Shown piece after piece: positions 34,845 to 45,394 of a DNA stretch of 64,000 nt. How positions within the stretch are numbered: position 1 is the first letter of the stretch; each line of letters opens with the position of its first letter. The DNA is taken from the NCBI RefSeq assembly GCF_041734735.1, contig NC_134879.1, forward strand, positions 8,161,810 through 8,225,809, given 5' to 3'. Both the position numbers and the translations under genes were made by a program. The stretch comes from Babylonia areolata. Its lineage: Eukaryota > Mollusca > Gastropoda > Neogastropoda > Buccinidae. Below the pieces are notes generated by a model, which saw nothing but the letters and a program-made list of their open reading frames with translations, was not told the origin of the DNA and ran no database searches.

Positions 34845-35244
34845 GATTCCTCTCTCCGTCTCTGTCTGTCTGTCTGTTTGTCTTACGGCACGAATCTTCT
34901 CTTTGTCCCTGTCTCTGTTTCTGTCTATATCTCCCTGTATCCATTTATATCTGTCTATCTGTCTGTCTGTCTGTCCGTCTGCCTCTCTGTCTGTCTGTCT
35001 GTCTATGATTCTGCTTCTTTATCTATCTATCTATCTATCTATCTATCTGTCTGTCTGTCTGTCTGTCTGCCTGCCTGCCTGTCTATCTATCGATTCCTCT
35101 CTCTGCCTGTTTATCTGTCTATCTACCTATATATCAGTCTATCTGTCTCCATTCGTACCCCTTGATCCTTTTAGCCTCGGTATTATTATCATCCTGCTTT
35201 CTGTCTCTGTGTCTCCGTCTCTCTTTATGTCACCGTCTCTGTCG
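34845..35244. repeat. (TCTG)n/(TCTA)n/(TCTC)n compound microsatellite
   Basis: A long tetranucleotide region (34855-35150), then TCTG/TCTC-rich sequence up to the LINE-X 5' end. Similar TCTG/TCTC sequence resumes directly after the LINE-X 3' end at 41640, so LINE-X appears to have inserted into this microsatellite. Confidence 0.9.
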
Positions 35245-35368
35245 GGGGCGTGAACTGAGGCTTCGAATGGGAAAGTCGCGTCGAAGCAGCTCCGTGAAAT
35301 TTTCACCTGTTTGACGTACAGCAGCAGTATTCTGTTTTGTAGTTTTGTTGAGAGAGTGGTGAAGGACC

Positions 35369-35650
35369 ATGCCATCAGCTGCCGTGGTTTTCAGAGCCAG
35401 GTGTGGCTGCTTTTTGTCTGTGTACATGGCTTTCATGTCAAAAAGAGCCAGAGAGAGAGCGGCAATGAAGTTGGCCATGTTGACACCGCGCTGCCGTGTA
35501 GACGGTGTAGTGCTGGGTTTGCTCCTCACTCTGATGTTCTGGGGCGGTATACTTTTGAGGTGTGGAGACGTGGAGCGGAACCCCGGCCCCGGACCTGTGA
35601 GGACGGACTCTGCGGCAATCCAGACTGACCAGCGGCGGACGGAGGGCCAG
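35369..35650 (+). CDS. LINE-X ORF1 leader with 2A (StopGo) peptide
   Basis: From the Met at 35369 the frame reads a basic leader, then a hydrophobic stretch (VVLGLLLTLMFWGGILL, residues 47-63), and the 2A signature GDVERNPGP at residues 66-74. It continues GPVRTDSAAIQTD, the kind of QTD-containing linker often seen after such leaders in LINE ORF1. In viral and LINE 2A sequences the ribosome skips the Gly-Pro bond, releasing the leader and continuing with a protein that begins with Pro. The hydrophobic segment could also act as a signal sequence (inference). The frame parts from the coiled-coil ORF1 near 35650 by an indel, so this copy no longer makes one polyprotein. Confidence 0.75.
35525..35590 (+). 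other. 2A-like peptide motif (D-V-E-x-N-P-G-P)
   Basis: Residues 53-74 of the leader frame: an upstream hydrophobic part and GDVERNPGP encoded at 35564-35590. All invariant positions of the 2A consensus D(V/I)ExNPGP are present. The predicted skip is between Gly73 and Pro74. 2A sequences at the N-terminus of LINE ORF1 are established for trypanosome and several invertebrate non-LTR elements. Confidence 0.85.
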
Positions 35651-35651
35651 T

Positions 35652-36372
35652 GTGGACAGGTCAGGCGCCTCTTCGGACAGCGGACAGTCGACTCCCCCTC
35701 GTCCCTCTTCACAGGATTCTCCCACTCTGGTGGACGTTATGAACTTGATGCAGTCAATAAACAGTAAGTTTGACAACAAGTTTGACAATATTGATCAAGG
35801 GTTGAAAGATCTGGGGGACCGGTTTGCGTACCTTGAGGGAGAGGTCAGGGGTTTGAGAGACGAGGTGAACGACTTGAGACAAAAGAACAAAGACTTGACG
35901 AAGACCAACACTGACCTTATGAACAGAACTGACGCTCCAGAGAGAAAAATAGACGACCTAGAGGGCAGATCAAAGAGAAACAATCTGATTTTCCACGGGA
36001 TAAAGCAAAGACCAAACGAGGACTGTGTGGGTATTATTCAGGACCAACTGACTGACAAACTAGACATGACGGACAGTGTTGAATTTGATCGTGTTCATCG
36101 ACTTGGTAGCAGACCAGACTCACCAATAATAGCTAGGTGCTGTTTCTTTAAGGACAAAGTGAAGATTCTGAAAGAAAAACTTAAAGGGCACCGATGATTT
36201 TGTGGGTGAAGAGTTCTCCATGCGTGTGCGTGAGATCAGAAAAAAAGCTTGGTCCGCACTTAAAAGCAAGAGATGACGGGAAGCGAACTTACATGGCCTT
36301 TGATCATCTAATGATTGAAGGGAGGAAGTTTTATTATGACCCACTTAGCGACACACTGACCGAATCCAATTA
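35652..36372 (+). pseudogene. LINE-X ORF1: coiled coil plus RRM-like nucleic-acid-binding protein
   Basis: Residues about 27-108 of the open piece (35652-36197) form a heptad-rich coiled coil (FDNIDQGLKDLGDRF, LRDEVNDLRQKNKDL) of the type that trimerises LINE ORF1 proteins. Next comes RSKRNNLIFHGI and FDRVHRLGSRPDSPIIARC, the L1-like RRM/C-terminal region that binds RNA and acts as a chaperone. After a one-base shift near 36190 the frame continues FVGEEFSMRVREIRKKLG and ends at TAG (36370-36372) after LSDTLTESN. It is preceded in another frame by the 2A leader. Family assignment is firm for 'LINE ORF1'; function is inferred from it. Confidence 0.82.
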
Positions 36373-36394
36373 GGAAGTTGGCCGGCCGTGTGCT

Positions 36395-37547
36395 GTGCAA
36401 CATTTTGCTCCGAGCAGTAATTTGACCGGTAACAAAACTTCCTTGCCGCCGGTAAAATGTCCACCCACAACTGTCACACGTGCACGAGCAACTTGTGACA
36501 GGACCTGTCAAACTGAGTTGCCAGTGCGTGCTGAGCACGTGCAAGGTGAACCTGTTGAACATGGTCAGGGGCATGACGACACATCTGTGTCGAGTGCAAA
36601 TGAAAGTGTGAATGGCAGTGTGTTGGGCAGGGAGGAGGTGGTGGATTCTAGTATAAACAATCTGGAAATAGTAGTTAGTAAACGACCGTTTTCTTTTTTG
36701 TTATGGAACGTCGATGGTTTGCTTTCAAAAATTAAAGACCGAGATTTTGTTTCGTATTTGTGTAACTTTGACTTTGTATGTCTTTTTGAAACATTTGTTG
36801 AATACTGTGACACAACTTTATTTGCTGATTATAATGTTTTCTGCAAACCTGCAATCAAACTTTCTGACCGAGGGAGACGTTCAGGTGGTTTGGTGTGTCT
36901 AATTAGGAAATAATTTACCCCTTTTGTGAAAACGATTGCCTTAAAATATACTAATTTCTGTGTATTTCTTTTAGATAAACAGTTGTTTGGAACATTGGAA
37001 GATGTATTGTATGTATGTGCTTACGTTCCTCCGGAAGGTTCTCCGTTTTACTATTATTTTGATATTGACAATGGTATTCATTTACTTGAAGAATGTCTGA
37101 TTGACCTTTTCTTGAAATATGATGCTCATATTATATTATGTGGCGATTTAAACAGTAGAACGTCAAACATAGCTCAAGATTTTTTTGCAATGTTGTAATC
37201 AAGATACACAGTACAAAAGCCAATCACTTAGTTCAATACGCTGTTCACGAGATTGTACGTTGAATAATTATGGGAAAATGTTACTAAACATGTGCACCAC
37301 TCTAGATTTAAGTATCTTAAAGGGCGTGTGGAATGGCAATCTTGAAGGTCGCTATACATACATATCGGATTTTGGTAGCAGTGTGAATGACTGTTTTGTT
37401 CTTTTTAACGAACTCTTTTCCATAGTGTTTGATTCATGTAGGTTATGTGTTTGTGAAAGGATTGATTCTGACCATATGCCTGTCACAGTCAGTGTTGAAT
37501 TTCAAAATGATAACTTTTATTACGTGAACAAAACAAGAAAGGAACAG

Positions 37548-37549
<2 letters not shown>
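36395..37549 (+). pseudogene. LINE-X ORF2 N-terminus: APE endonuclease
   Basis: Starts 22 bp after the ORF1 stop. Residues 1-98 are a linker. The endonuclease then reads FLLWNVDGLLSKI (catalytic Asn), FDFVCLFETF (catalytic Glu), and GRRSGGLVCLIRK, with a stop at 36911. In shifted frames it continues with DVLYVCAYVPPEGS (36999-37040), ILCGDLNSRTS (36926-37198 frame) and IDSDHMPVTVSVEF (37460-37501). All canonical APE motifs (N, E, GDxN, SDH) are preserved in order across at least two breaks. The frame is then cut by the nested LINE-L2 at the codons for KEQ/MVDK. Confidence 0.85.
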
Positions 37550-37583
<34 letters not shown>

Positions 37584-37671
37584 GATACTTACATAGCACA
37601 CTATCCAGAAATCTGCTCTAGGTTCTTTACAAAAACGATTTTGATAACATAAAACATTATATCTATGTTAC

Positions 37672-37691
37672 ATACACACACCAAAATGTGA

Positions 37692-37733
<42 letters not shown>

Positions 37734-37770
37734 GCACGCACGCACGCACGCACGCACACACACACTGCAT
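37672..37770. repeat. (CA)n/(CG-CA) microsatellite inside LINE-L2 3' UTR
   Basis: CA repeat at 37694-37735 and CGCA at 37736-37757, lying at the same 3' UTR position as the TG tract of the 32.5-kb copy. Confidence 0.93.
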
Positions 37771-37932
37771 ACATACATTTTAACATACATGTGTATCTAA
37801 CAGCTACCCTAACACATACGCACACATAGGCAGGCACAAACTTACATAAACACACGCACACACAATACACATTCATATACATGCATGTAGTTATGTACAC
37901 ATACATATGTATACACACATAGTCAAGCACAC

Positions 37933-39111
37933 CTAACGGAAAGGAAGTGGACCTGCCACAATTGAACTTATTGCTGAGGGAAAAAGGTGAGTTTTGAGAC
38001 GAGATTTAAAAGATGCGAGGGAATCAGAATGACGGAGGTTATCAGGGAGCTTGTTCCACGTCTTTGGCGATTGAAAAGAAAACGATCTGTGTCCATAGGT
38101 CTTACTTCTGACGTGAGGTATCCTGAGAAGTCGAGTATCAGAGGAAGAACGGAGCTGGCGAGACGGGGTATAGATATGGATGAGTTCAGAAAGATACTCG
38201 GGGCCAGATCCGTTGACTGCAGAAAAGGTCACAGTGGATAGCTTATAGTCTATTCGATCAGAAACAGGCAACCAGTGGAGAGAGTGAAGGAGAGGAGAAA
38301 CATGGTCAAATTTAGAAGCTCTGCAAATGAGTCTGGCAGCGTTATTCTGAATTCGTTGGAGTCTGTCTAACAGGTATTTGGGAAGGCCGGCCAAAAGAGA
38401 GTTGCAGTAATCCAATCTTGAGAGAACCAGAGAGCATACAAGTGTCTTGGTTGCATCGGTTGAGAGATAGTGGCGGATAGAGCTGATTCTACGCAGTTCC
38501 AAATAGGCAACTTTACAGATATTCGAAATGTGCTGTTGGAAGGAAAGAGACTGGTCCAGGATTACACCAAGACTGCGAACAGAGGGAGAAAGTGAAACAG
38601 GTGTGCTATTGATCAGAACAGAGTCAGGAAAGGAAGGATGTTGACGAAACTTCTTTGGACAGGTTATCATAAATTCAGTCTTATCATCATTTAATTGCAG
38701 CTTGTTGAGAGTCATCCAGTCCTTTAGGCCAGCAATGCACTCCTGTGTTTGAGTCACCAGTGCATCAAATTCAGCTATGGAAGCCGACTGATAAAGTTAT
38801 GTGTCATCAGTAAAGCTCTCATGCGACATCGCATGATGACTGATGACATCCGACACAGGAGCCGCATACAGCACGAAAAGAACAGGACCTAGGACGGACC
38901 CTCTAGGGACACCATATTTCAAGGCAGATACTCTAGAGTATGTACCATTTACACACACTTGCTGTGTACGATCTGACAGGTAAGACGTGATCCATGCTAG
39001 TGCAGTGTCACGAATACCAAAGGAAGTTTTAAGTCTGTTCAAGAGGATAGAGTGGTCGATAGTGTCAAAAGCTGCTGACAAATCTAAGAGAGCGAGAACA
39101 GATATCTTATC
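37933..39111 (-). pseudogene. LINE-L2 reverse transcriptase and C-terminal domain (nested copy)
   Basis: Minus-strand coding in one continuous frame interrupted by a single stop. The first part holds LLDLSAAFDTIDHSIL, YGVPRGSVLGPVLF and SFTDDT, where the usual FADD has become FTDD. A TAA replaces the expected Gln codon just after it (38797-38799). The second part (274 codons, 38757-37933) covers LNKLQLNDDKTEFM, SLGVILDQSLSF, LSRLDYCNSLLAGLP, SLHWLPVSDRI and WNKLPDNLRHS, and ends naturally at PLPFR. Few changes are seen, so this is a young copy disabled by 5' truncation and one stop. Confidence 0.9.
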
Positions 39112-39116
39112 CAGAT

Positions 39117-41505
39117 GGTAGATAAATTTGTGTGGAACAATATGAATGCGGATGTCTTCATTGATACTTTGCACACAGATACAGTTAGTGCCAAAATTAA
39201 TGTTGCCGTGAATTTGATTGATGTTGATGCAAAGAAATGTTAGAAGATTTTTAAGAAGATTTCACCGCTCATCGGACGTAGAAATTCAGCATGAATACAG
39301 AAAAGCTAGACGTGAATACAAAAAGTTACTGCATAGAAAAAACCCCAATTAAATGATATGATTATAGATAAACTTATAACATCTATTCATAATCAAAAAG
39401 AGTTCTGGAATAATGTTCACAAAGCGTCATTTAAAAAGAAACAACCTGTAAATAGCATTGACATTGATACTTGGTTTAAGTATTTTAAATCTTTGTTGGA
39501 CAAAGATACTAGGAATGATAATTTTGATGAAGATCTCCAGCGTGCTAAGTGTGATGGTCACATGTATCGTCCAATATCTAGGGAAGAGGTCTTGCTTGCT
39601 GTTAAAAAGTTAACAAATAAAAAAAACAACGTAAAGCTTCTGGTCCTGACGGCATTATTGGTGAATTATATAAAAACTCTAACGAGCAAATTATACAGTT
39701 TTTTTGTTAAGTTGTTTGATGTTCTGTTTGATAACGGTATTTTCCCCGAAGCCTGGACGGAGTCAATTATTTTGCCATTGTATAAAAAGGGTGATGCCAG
39801 AGACCCAAATAGCCATAGAGGTATCTCTCTGAGCAATATAAGTTGTATATTATTTAGTGTTATTATTAATTCAAGATTACAGGAATGGGTACAGATAAAC
39901 GATATTACAGGTGAGTTCCAAGCCGGTTTTAAAAAGGGTTATTCAACAATTGATCATATGTTTGCTCTGTTAGCATTAGTACAAAAACTGTTTTCTAAAA
40001 AACCGAAAATTATATGTTGCCTTCATTGACTTTGAGAAGGCCTTTGATTCTGTGAACAGAAATTTACTCTGGCCTATTTTGTTGAAAAATGGTATAAGAG
40101 GAAAATTGTACAGATGTATTCAGAGTATGTATGATAATGTAAAATGTAGAGTCAGATGTGGCGCTGCACTAACAGATTATATTAATTGTACAACAGGAAT
40201 AAAGCAAGGTGATGCATGCAGCCCAGTGTTATTTTCTCTTTTCATTAACGAATTGGCTATTGACATAGTCATGGAAGACACGGTGCCACTATTTCTTTTG
40301 ATGCATTTGAGCTGTTTATTCTTTTATTGGCTGACGATGTTATTTTATTATCAGAGCCTGTTGTTGGTCTTCAGACTCAGTTATATACTTTAAAGTAAGC
40401 TGTAACATCTCTTCAGTTGAAGGTTAACATGGAAAAAAAATATATTATTGTGTTTTGGAAGGGAGGATACTCAGGAGCGAGGGAGAGATGGTTTTATGAT
40501 AGTGTAGCTATGCCTGTGGTAAATGTGTATAAATATTTAGGGATATTTTTTACCACACGTTTAAGCTTTGTTTCAGCGTGTAAAGATCTGGCTAGTAGGG
40601 CGAAAAACGCATTGTTATGTATCATGAAAAGATTATCTTCACTAAATAATACTTTCCTGAACCTATTTCTAAAAATGTTCGATTTCCAAGTGCAGCCCAT
40701 TGTACAATATGGTTCAGAGATGTGGGGTTTAAACAAAGCTGCGTTATACTGTGAATCTGTACATCTGTTTGCTTTGAAAAAGTTTCTGTGTGTTGATATG
40801 TGTACCCCAAATGACCTTGTTTATGGTGAATCCGATAGTTATGAATTCTGCTGTTCAATGCATAAGATACTGGCTTAGATTGATACAAATGGATGAAAGT
40901 AGAATACCTTTGAAAACTTATAACATGTTGTTTGAACTGGATGCTAGAGGAAAGAAAAATTGGGTAACTGATGTACGTATTTGTCTGTGTGAAAATGGTT
41001 TTGCGAAGTGTGGTTAAATCAAGGTGTGGTCAGTATAAATGATTTTGTTAAAATATTCCGTCACCTTTTAATTGATTGAAGATGGCAAGCATGGAATAAA
41101 CATGTACAGATTAGTGATATATTTTGTATGTATGGAACTTTTTGTGGGCTGCATGACATGAAACCGTATTTAATGCTAAATATGGACAAACATTTGAGAA
41201 TTATAACTACAAGATTTAGGTTGGGTGTGTCGGGTTTAGCAACTCATCGTTACAGATACAGGAAACATAATGATAATGATTTGATTTGCCCTTTATGCCA
41301 AAGAGAAGAAGAAGACGAAGTACATTTTGTGCTGAGCTGTCCAGCTCTTGAAGAGATTAGAGAAAAATATATTCCATCTAAATATTACCGACAGCCTTGT
41401 ACATTCAACAGTTTGTTGATGTCTTCAAAACGACAAAATAATGTGTGGAATTTGTCCATCTTCCTGCATAAAGCATTTAGATTTAGAGAAATTGCAACTT
41501 CATGA
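39117..41505 (+). pseudogene. LINE-X ORF2 C-terminal part: linker, reverse transcriptase, CPLC knuckle
   Basis: Resumes after the nested LINE with VDKFVWNNMNADVFID. Later pieces are 39358-40029 (RT start; ESIILPLYKKGDARDP, HRGISLSNISC, GEFQAGFKKGYSTIDH) and 40020-40260 (FIDFEKAFDSVNR, GIKQGDACSPVLFSLFINEL). The catalytic LLADDVILLS lies at 40325-40354, with Leu where Tyr or Phe is usual. 40417-40880 has KYLGIFFTTRLSF and QPIVQYGSEMWGL. 41128-41505 has RFRLGVSGLATHRYRYR and CPLCQREEEDEVHFVLSC. About five frame breaks or stops. The cysteine-histidine knuckle is shared by all four LINE-X copies. Confidence 0.85.
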
Positions 41506-41639
41506 TAATTATGTTTTGTTATTATTAATGTTGTTTCAAGTGATTTTCTTTTTCTTCATATAAGTTCAAACAAATGCGACGCAACAGATGCTGATTGTGT
41601 ACCCCTTCATAGGGGCTATGGCATGATGAATAAATTATC

Positions 41640-41890
41640 CGTATCCGTATCTGTCTCTGTCGCTGTGTCTGTCTCTCTCTTTCTCTCTGTCTCTCATTGT
41701 TTGTCTCTGTCTCTCCCTGCCTCTTCTGTCTGTCTCTCTGTCTCCAGCCTGTTCGTTCTCTGTCTCCGTCTCCGTCCTTATCTCCCTCTCCGTCTATCCG
41801 TCTCTCTATCCCCGTCTCTGTGTGTCTATGTGTCTGTGTCTGTCTGTCTGTCTGTCACTCTTCCTCTCTGTTTCCAGTCTGTCTGCTTTT
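41640..41890. repeat. (TCTG)n/(TCTC)n/(TCCG)n microsatellite
   Basis: Imperfect TCTGTCTC-type repeats starting with CCGTATCCGTATC directly at the LINE-X 3' end. Confidence 0.93.
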
Positions 41891-42100
41891 CCGATCATCG
41901 TTTCCCGTTTCCCACTATTGATCCCAACCTCACTCTTAAAGCCCTACAGCTTTTTTCAGACAATTCAAAGACAAATATTCCGACTTGCACAGAAAAGCGT
42001 TCGCATGGTGAACCATTTCCAACATTAACAACTCCTGTCCATCCACCACAAAAACAACTTGACACAAATAGAACAGCGCTGGGACTGCGCGTACCCGCGT

Positions 42101-42148
<48 letters not shown>

Positions 42149-42227
42149 GTTATTTCAGCGATAGTGGAGAACACATGTATCGGAGAAAAAGAGAGAAGGA
42201 GGGAAAAACAAAGAAACAACAAACGGG
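41891..42227. other. Interval with a (CA)n tract
   Basis: Unremarkable sequence with a CA repeat at 42101-42148 just upstream of the minisatellite. Confidence 0.6.
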
Positions 42228-43580
42228 TGAAGAAGGGACAGGGCTGCAGGGTGAACGGGTGAAGAAGGAATAGGGCTGGGGCAGGGTGAACGGGTGAAGA
42301 AGGGACAGGGCTGGGGCAGGGTGAACGGGTGAAGAAGGAATAGGGCTGGGGCAGGGTGAACGGGTGCAGAAGGGACAGGGCTGGGGCAGGGTGAACGGGT
42401 GCAGAAGGGACAGGGCTGCAGGGTGAACGGGTGAAGAAGGAATAGGGCTGGGGCAGGGTGAACGGGTGCAGAAGGGACAGGGCTGGGGCAGGGTGAACGG
42501 GTGAAGAAGGGACAGGGCTGGGGCAGAGTGAACGGGTGAAGAAGGGACAGGGCTGCAGGGTGAACGGGTGAAGAAGGAATAGGGCTGGGGCAGGGTGAAC
42601 GGGTGAAGAAGGGACAGGGCTGCAGGGTGAACGGGTGAAGAAGGGACAGGGCTGGGGCAGGGTGAACGGGTGAAGAAGGGACAGGGCTGCAGGGTGAACG
42701 GGTGAAGAAGGAACAGGGCTGCAGGGTGAACGGGTGAAGAAGGGACAGGGCTGCAGGCTGAACGGGTGAAGAAGGGACAGGGCTGCAGGGTGAACGGGTG
42801 AAGAAGGAATAGGGCTGGGGCAGGGTGAACGGGTGAAGAAGGGACAGGGCTGCAGGGTGAACGGGTGAAGAAGGAATAGGGCTGGGGCAGGGTGAACGGG
42901 TGCAGAAGGAATAGGGCTGGGGCAGGGTGAACGGGTGCAGAAGGAATAGGGCTGGGGCAGGGTGAACGGGTGAAGAAGGAATAGGGCTGGGGCAGGGTGA
43001 ACGGGTGAAGAAGGAATAGGGCTGGGGCAGGGTGAAGAAGGAATAGGGCTGCAGGGTGAACGGGTGAAGAAGGGACAGGGCTGCAGGGTGAACGGGTGAA
43101 GAAGGAATAGGGCTGGGGCAGGGTGAACGGGTGAAGAAGGAATAGGGCTGGGGCAGGGTGAACGGGTGAAGAAGGAATAGGGCTGGGGCAGGGTGAACGG
43201 GTGAAGAAGGGACAGGGCTGCAGGGTGAACGGGTGAAGAAGGAATAGGGCTGGGGCAGGGTGAACGGGTGAAGAAGGAATAGGGCTGGGGCAGGGTGAAC
43301 GGGTGAAGAAGGAATAGGGCTGGGGCAGGGTGAACGGGTGCAGAAGGAACAGGGTTGAGGCAGGGTGAACGGGTGAAGAAGGAATAGGGCTGGGGCAGGG
43401 TGAACGGGTGCAGAAGGGACAGGGCTGGGGCAGGGTGAACGGGTGAAGAAGGAATAGGGCTGGGGCAGGGTGAACGGGTGAAGAAGGAATAGGGCTGGGG
43501 CAGGGTGAACGGGTGCAGAAGGAATAGGGCTGGGGCAGGGTGAACGGGTGCAGAAGGGACAGGGCTGGGGCAGGGTGAAT
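42228..43580. repeat. Minisatellite, 32/35-bp units, about 40 copies
   Basis: Two unit lengths alternate irregularly: GGGCTGGGGCAGGGTGAACG plus GGTGAAGAAGGAATA (35 bp) and a form with GCTGCA in place of GCTGGGGCA (32 bp). The second half alternates GAATAG and GGACAG, and GTGAAG and GTGCAG. Neither length is divisible by three and the minus strand lacks stops, so frames of 569 and 481 codons (Pro/Ser/Phe-rich) arise; none shows a domain or start context. Confidence 0.97.
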
Positions 43581-43915
43581 TACTCTCATAGGCATACTGC
43601 CGGACTGGCTTGGATGTACATGTAAAAAGCTTCATCCTATTAAGACTGTGATTCCGTCTGTCTGTCTGTTTGTTAGTCTGTCCGTCAGTTGGTCCGCGTC
43701 TCTGTGGGCCTGCCTGTTTGTCTGGCTGTGACATACCCCCAAAACATATGCGTGTATAATTTCATAAATGCTTGCATGTGTTTGTGTGCTCGTGCGCACG
43801 CGTGTTTGTGTGTCTGTTACTGTGTATGTGCCTGTGTTTCTGTGTCTTCTCGTCAGAGAGGGAAAGAGAGAGACAGAGAAACAAAGAGACAGAGAGAGAC
43901 AGGGACAGACATACA
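43581..43915. other. Interval of TCTG/GACAG and TG-rich simple sequence
   Basis: TCTG patches at 43655-43695 and GAGAGACAGAG at 43858-43912, next to the 3' end of the antisense LINE-X. Confidence 0.6.
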
Positions 43916-44925
43916 AACAAATGCTTTATTGCCCCATTTGAAGGGGGTTAGACAAAAGTAAACAAGATAGTATATCTAATTAACTGCGATACATATTGTT
44001 AACACACACACAAAATATACAAGTACAGAAATAGTGCATATTCACGTAAATATGAAGACACCAAGTGAAGAGAGAAGAGACAACAAAAAAAAAAAAAAAA
44101 AAAAAAAAATCGTCATTGTCTTATTCTCTGACATGGCACGTTTCAACTGAATTCTGACGCCTATTCAAGGCGTTGTAGATATACAGAAATAACTTAGTTA
44201 TTATATTTTCATTTTTTGAAGATAATAGCATTTGTAGCGATAAAAGGTTTCGTCTACCATTATAAATGTGTGGCATAGATTTCGTTCTTAAATTAGGAAG
44301 GTAGTGACAACATAATATAAAGTGTACTTCATCCTCTGCTTTGTCTGTACACAATGGACATAATTCATCTTTCTCGTTGCTGTATCGGGAACTTTGCACA
44401 GCAATTTCAGAAATACCGAATCCAAATTTCGTCAATGCATATCTCACACATCTATTCATATTTAACAAGATGTAAGGTTCGACATGGGAAGTGTCTAAAA
44501 TTTTCTGCAGAAACTAAAATTATCACTTGTATTGATATGTTCTTCAAGCTGCTGCCACCTGACATCAATCAGCCTTTGGCTGAATATCCTAACGAAAGTC
44601 TGTATGCATCCTACCGTTTGATATCCCCAAACATATAAAACCCCATCTATACATAAAGTGTTACGAACTTTCGTTACCAAGTTGGTTTGTCTTTTTTCAT
44701 CCAGTAAAAATAGTGATTTGTAAGCTTTGAACGGTAACCTAAACCAACATTTTATACTTCGAATACCAGGATTAGTACAGACAGGAAATCTTGCAAGTTC
44801 TCCATATAATAAATCATTTGGAGTTTTCATGCTGATGCCAAAGTATCTTTTTAATGCAAACAAATGTACTTTCTCAACCACTGATTCACTAGCTTCAAAA
44901 CCCCATAATTCTACTCGAGAGAGAG
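43916..44925 (-). mobile_element. LINE-X, 5'-truncated antisense copy
   Basis: On the minus strand from 44920: RVELWGFEASESVVEKVHLF (equivalent to the region after RT), then KTPNDLLYGELARF, RLPFKAYKSLFLLDEKRQTN, and in a second frame RYALTKFGFGISE, CPLCTDKAEDEVHFILCC and a natural stop after ETCHVRE. The 3' UTR has a 25-base poly-T (44109-44085) and ends ACCCCCTTCAAATGGGG...AATAAAGC at about 43925. Flanks are (GA/TC)n at 44918-44933 and GACAG/GAGAG repeats at 43858-43912. One frame break, so this is the best preserved C-terminus. Confidence 0.87.
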
Positions 44926-45394
44926 AGAGAGAGTACATGTATCTGTCTGCATTTTTTCTCCCTTTCTCTCGATCTGTCTTTCACCAACTGTCTTTCCCTT
45001 GACTTCAGTCTTATTGCCTGTCGCTGTCTGTGTTTCTCTTTAATACTGTTTCTGCATCAGTTTCTGTGTCTGCCTGTCCGTCTCTTTAAAGTTTGTTTCG
45101 ACAATCTCACAAAATGAAACGTCTGAAATGATCTTCTTCACTAACTTGGCGATTTACATTAGATGTCATTTCTACAAAGGCGTCCTCGTGAATAAAATAT
45201 TATCAGTTCCGCACTTGCCGTCTTTGGTAAGAAAATCTCGGTGGATGATATTTGGAAACAAAACAAACCGAACTATATCGAACCTCCTCGCTTCATCTCC
45301 ACCCCTCCCACCACCCCTCCTCCCCGCCCCTGAACCCCCATCCCCATCCTGATCTTCTTTTTATTGTGTCATGTCTCACATCTTCTAGGTCACA
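44926..45394. other. Interval without recognised gene
   Basis: TCTG-like patches and unremarkable sequence; a C-rich patch at 45296-45350. Confidence 0.45.

Larger units (their letters stand above)
37550..39111 (-). mobile_element. LINE-L2 nested in LINE-X, with CAGAT target duplication
   Basis: Inserted antisense into LINE-X ORF2. CAGAT flanks it at 37545-37549 and 39112-39116, and the LINE-X reading KEQ-MVDKFVWN is restored when the insert and one duplicate are skipped. 5'-truncated within RT at the LDKISVLALLDLSAAFDTIDH block (near 39111-39045). It ends with a TG-microsatellite-bearing 3' UTR, GTAAAGAACCTAGAGC...CTATGTAAGTATCC, and an (ATT)n tail at 37550-37581. Its last 560 bases nearly match 32158-32713. 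Confidence 0.93.
35245..41640 (+). mobile_element. LINE-X, near full-length copy (about 4.8 kb without its nested insert)
   Basis: Order: 5' region with a 2A-bearing leader frame (35369-35650), ORF1 with coiled coil and RRM-like block (35652-36372), ORF2 APE endonuclease (36395-37549), a nested LINE-L2 (37550-39111), ORF2 linker, RT and C-terminal CPLC knuckle (39117-41505), a short 3' UTR, and the end ACCCCTTCATAGGGGCTATG followed by AATAAA-like sequence. It is flanked by TCTG/TCTC repeats on both sides. About eight frameshifts or stops interrupt ORF1 and ORF2, so it is inactive, though all domains remain readable. Clade: an APE-type, two-ORF LINE of the CR1/I/Jockey range; a tree is needed. 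Confidence 0.88.

Noticed and set aside
34845-35244. Ser/Leu/Cys ORFs before LINE-X as an extra LINE ORF
   Set aside because: They are translations of TCTG/TCTA tetranucleotide repeats.
42025-43734. 569- and 481-codon Pro/Ser/Phe-rich ORFs
   Set aside because: They arise from 32/35-bp tandem units without stops; the frame shifts from unit to unit.
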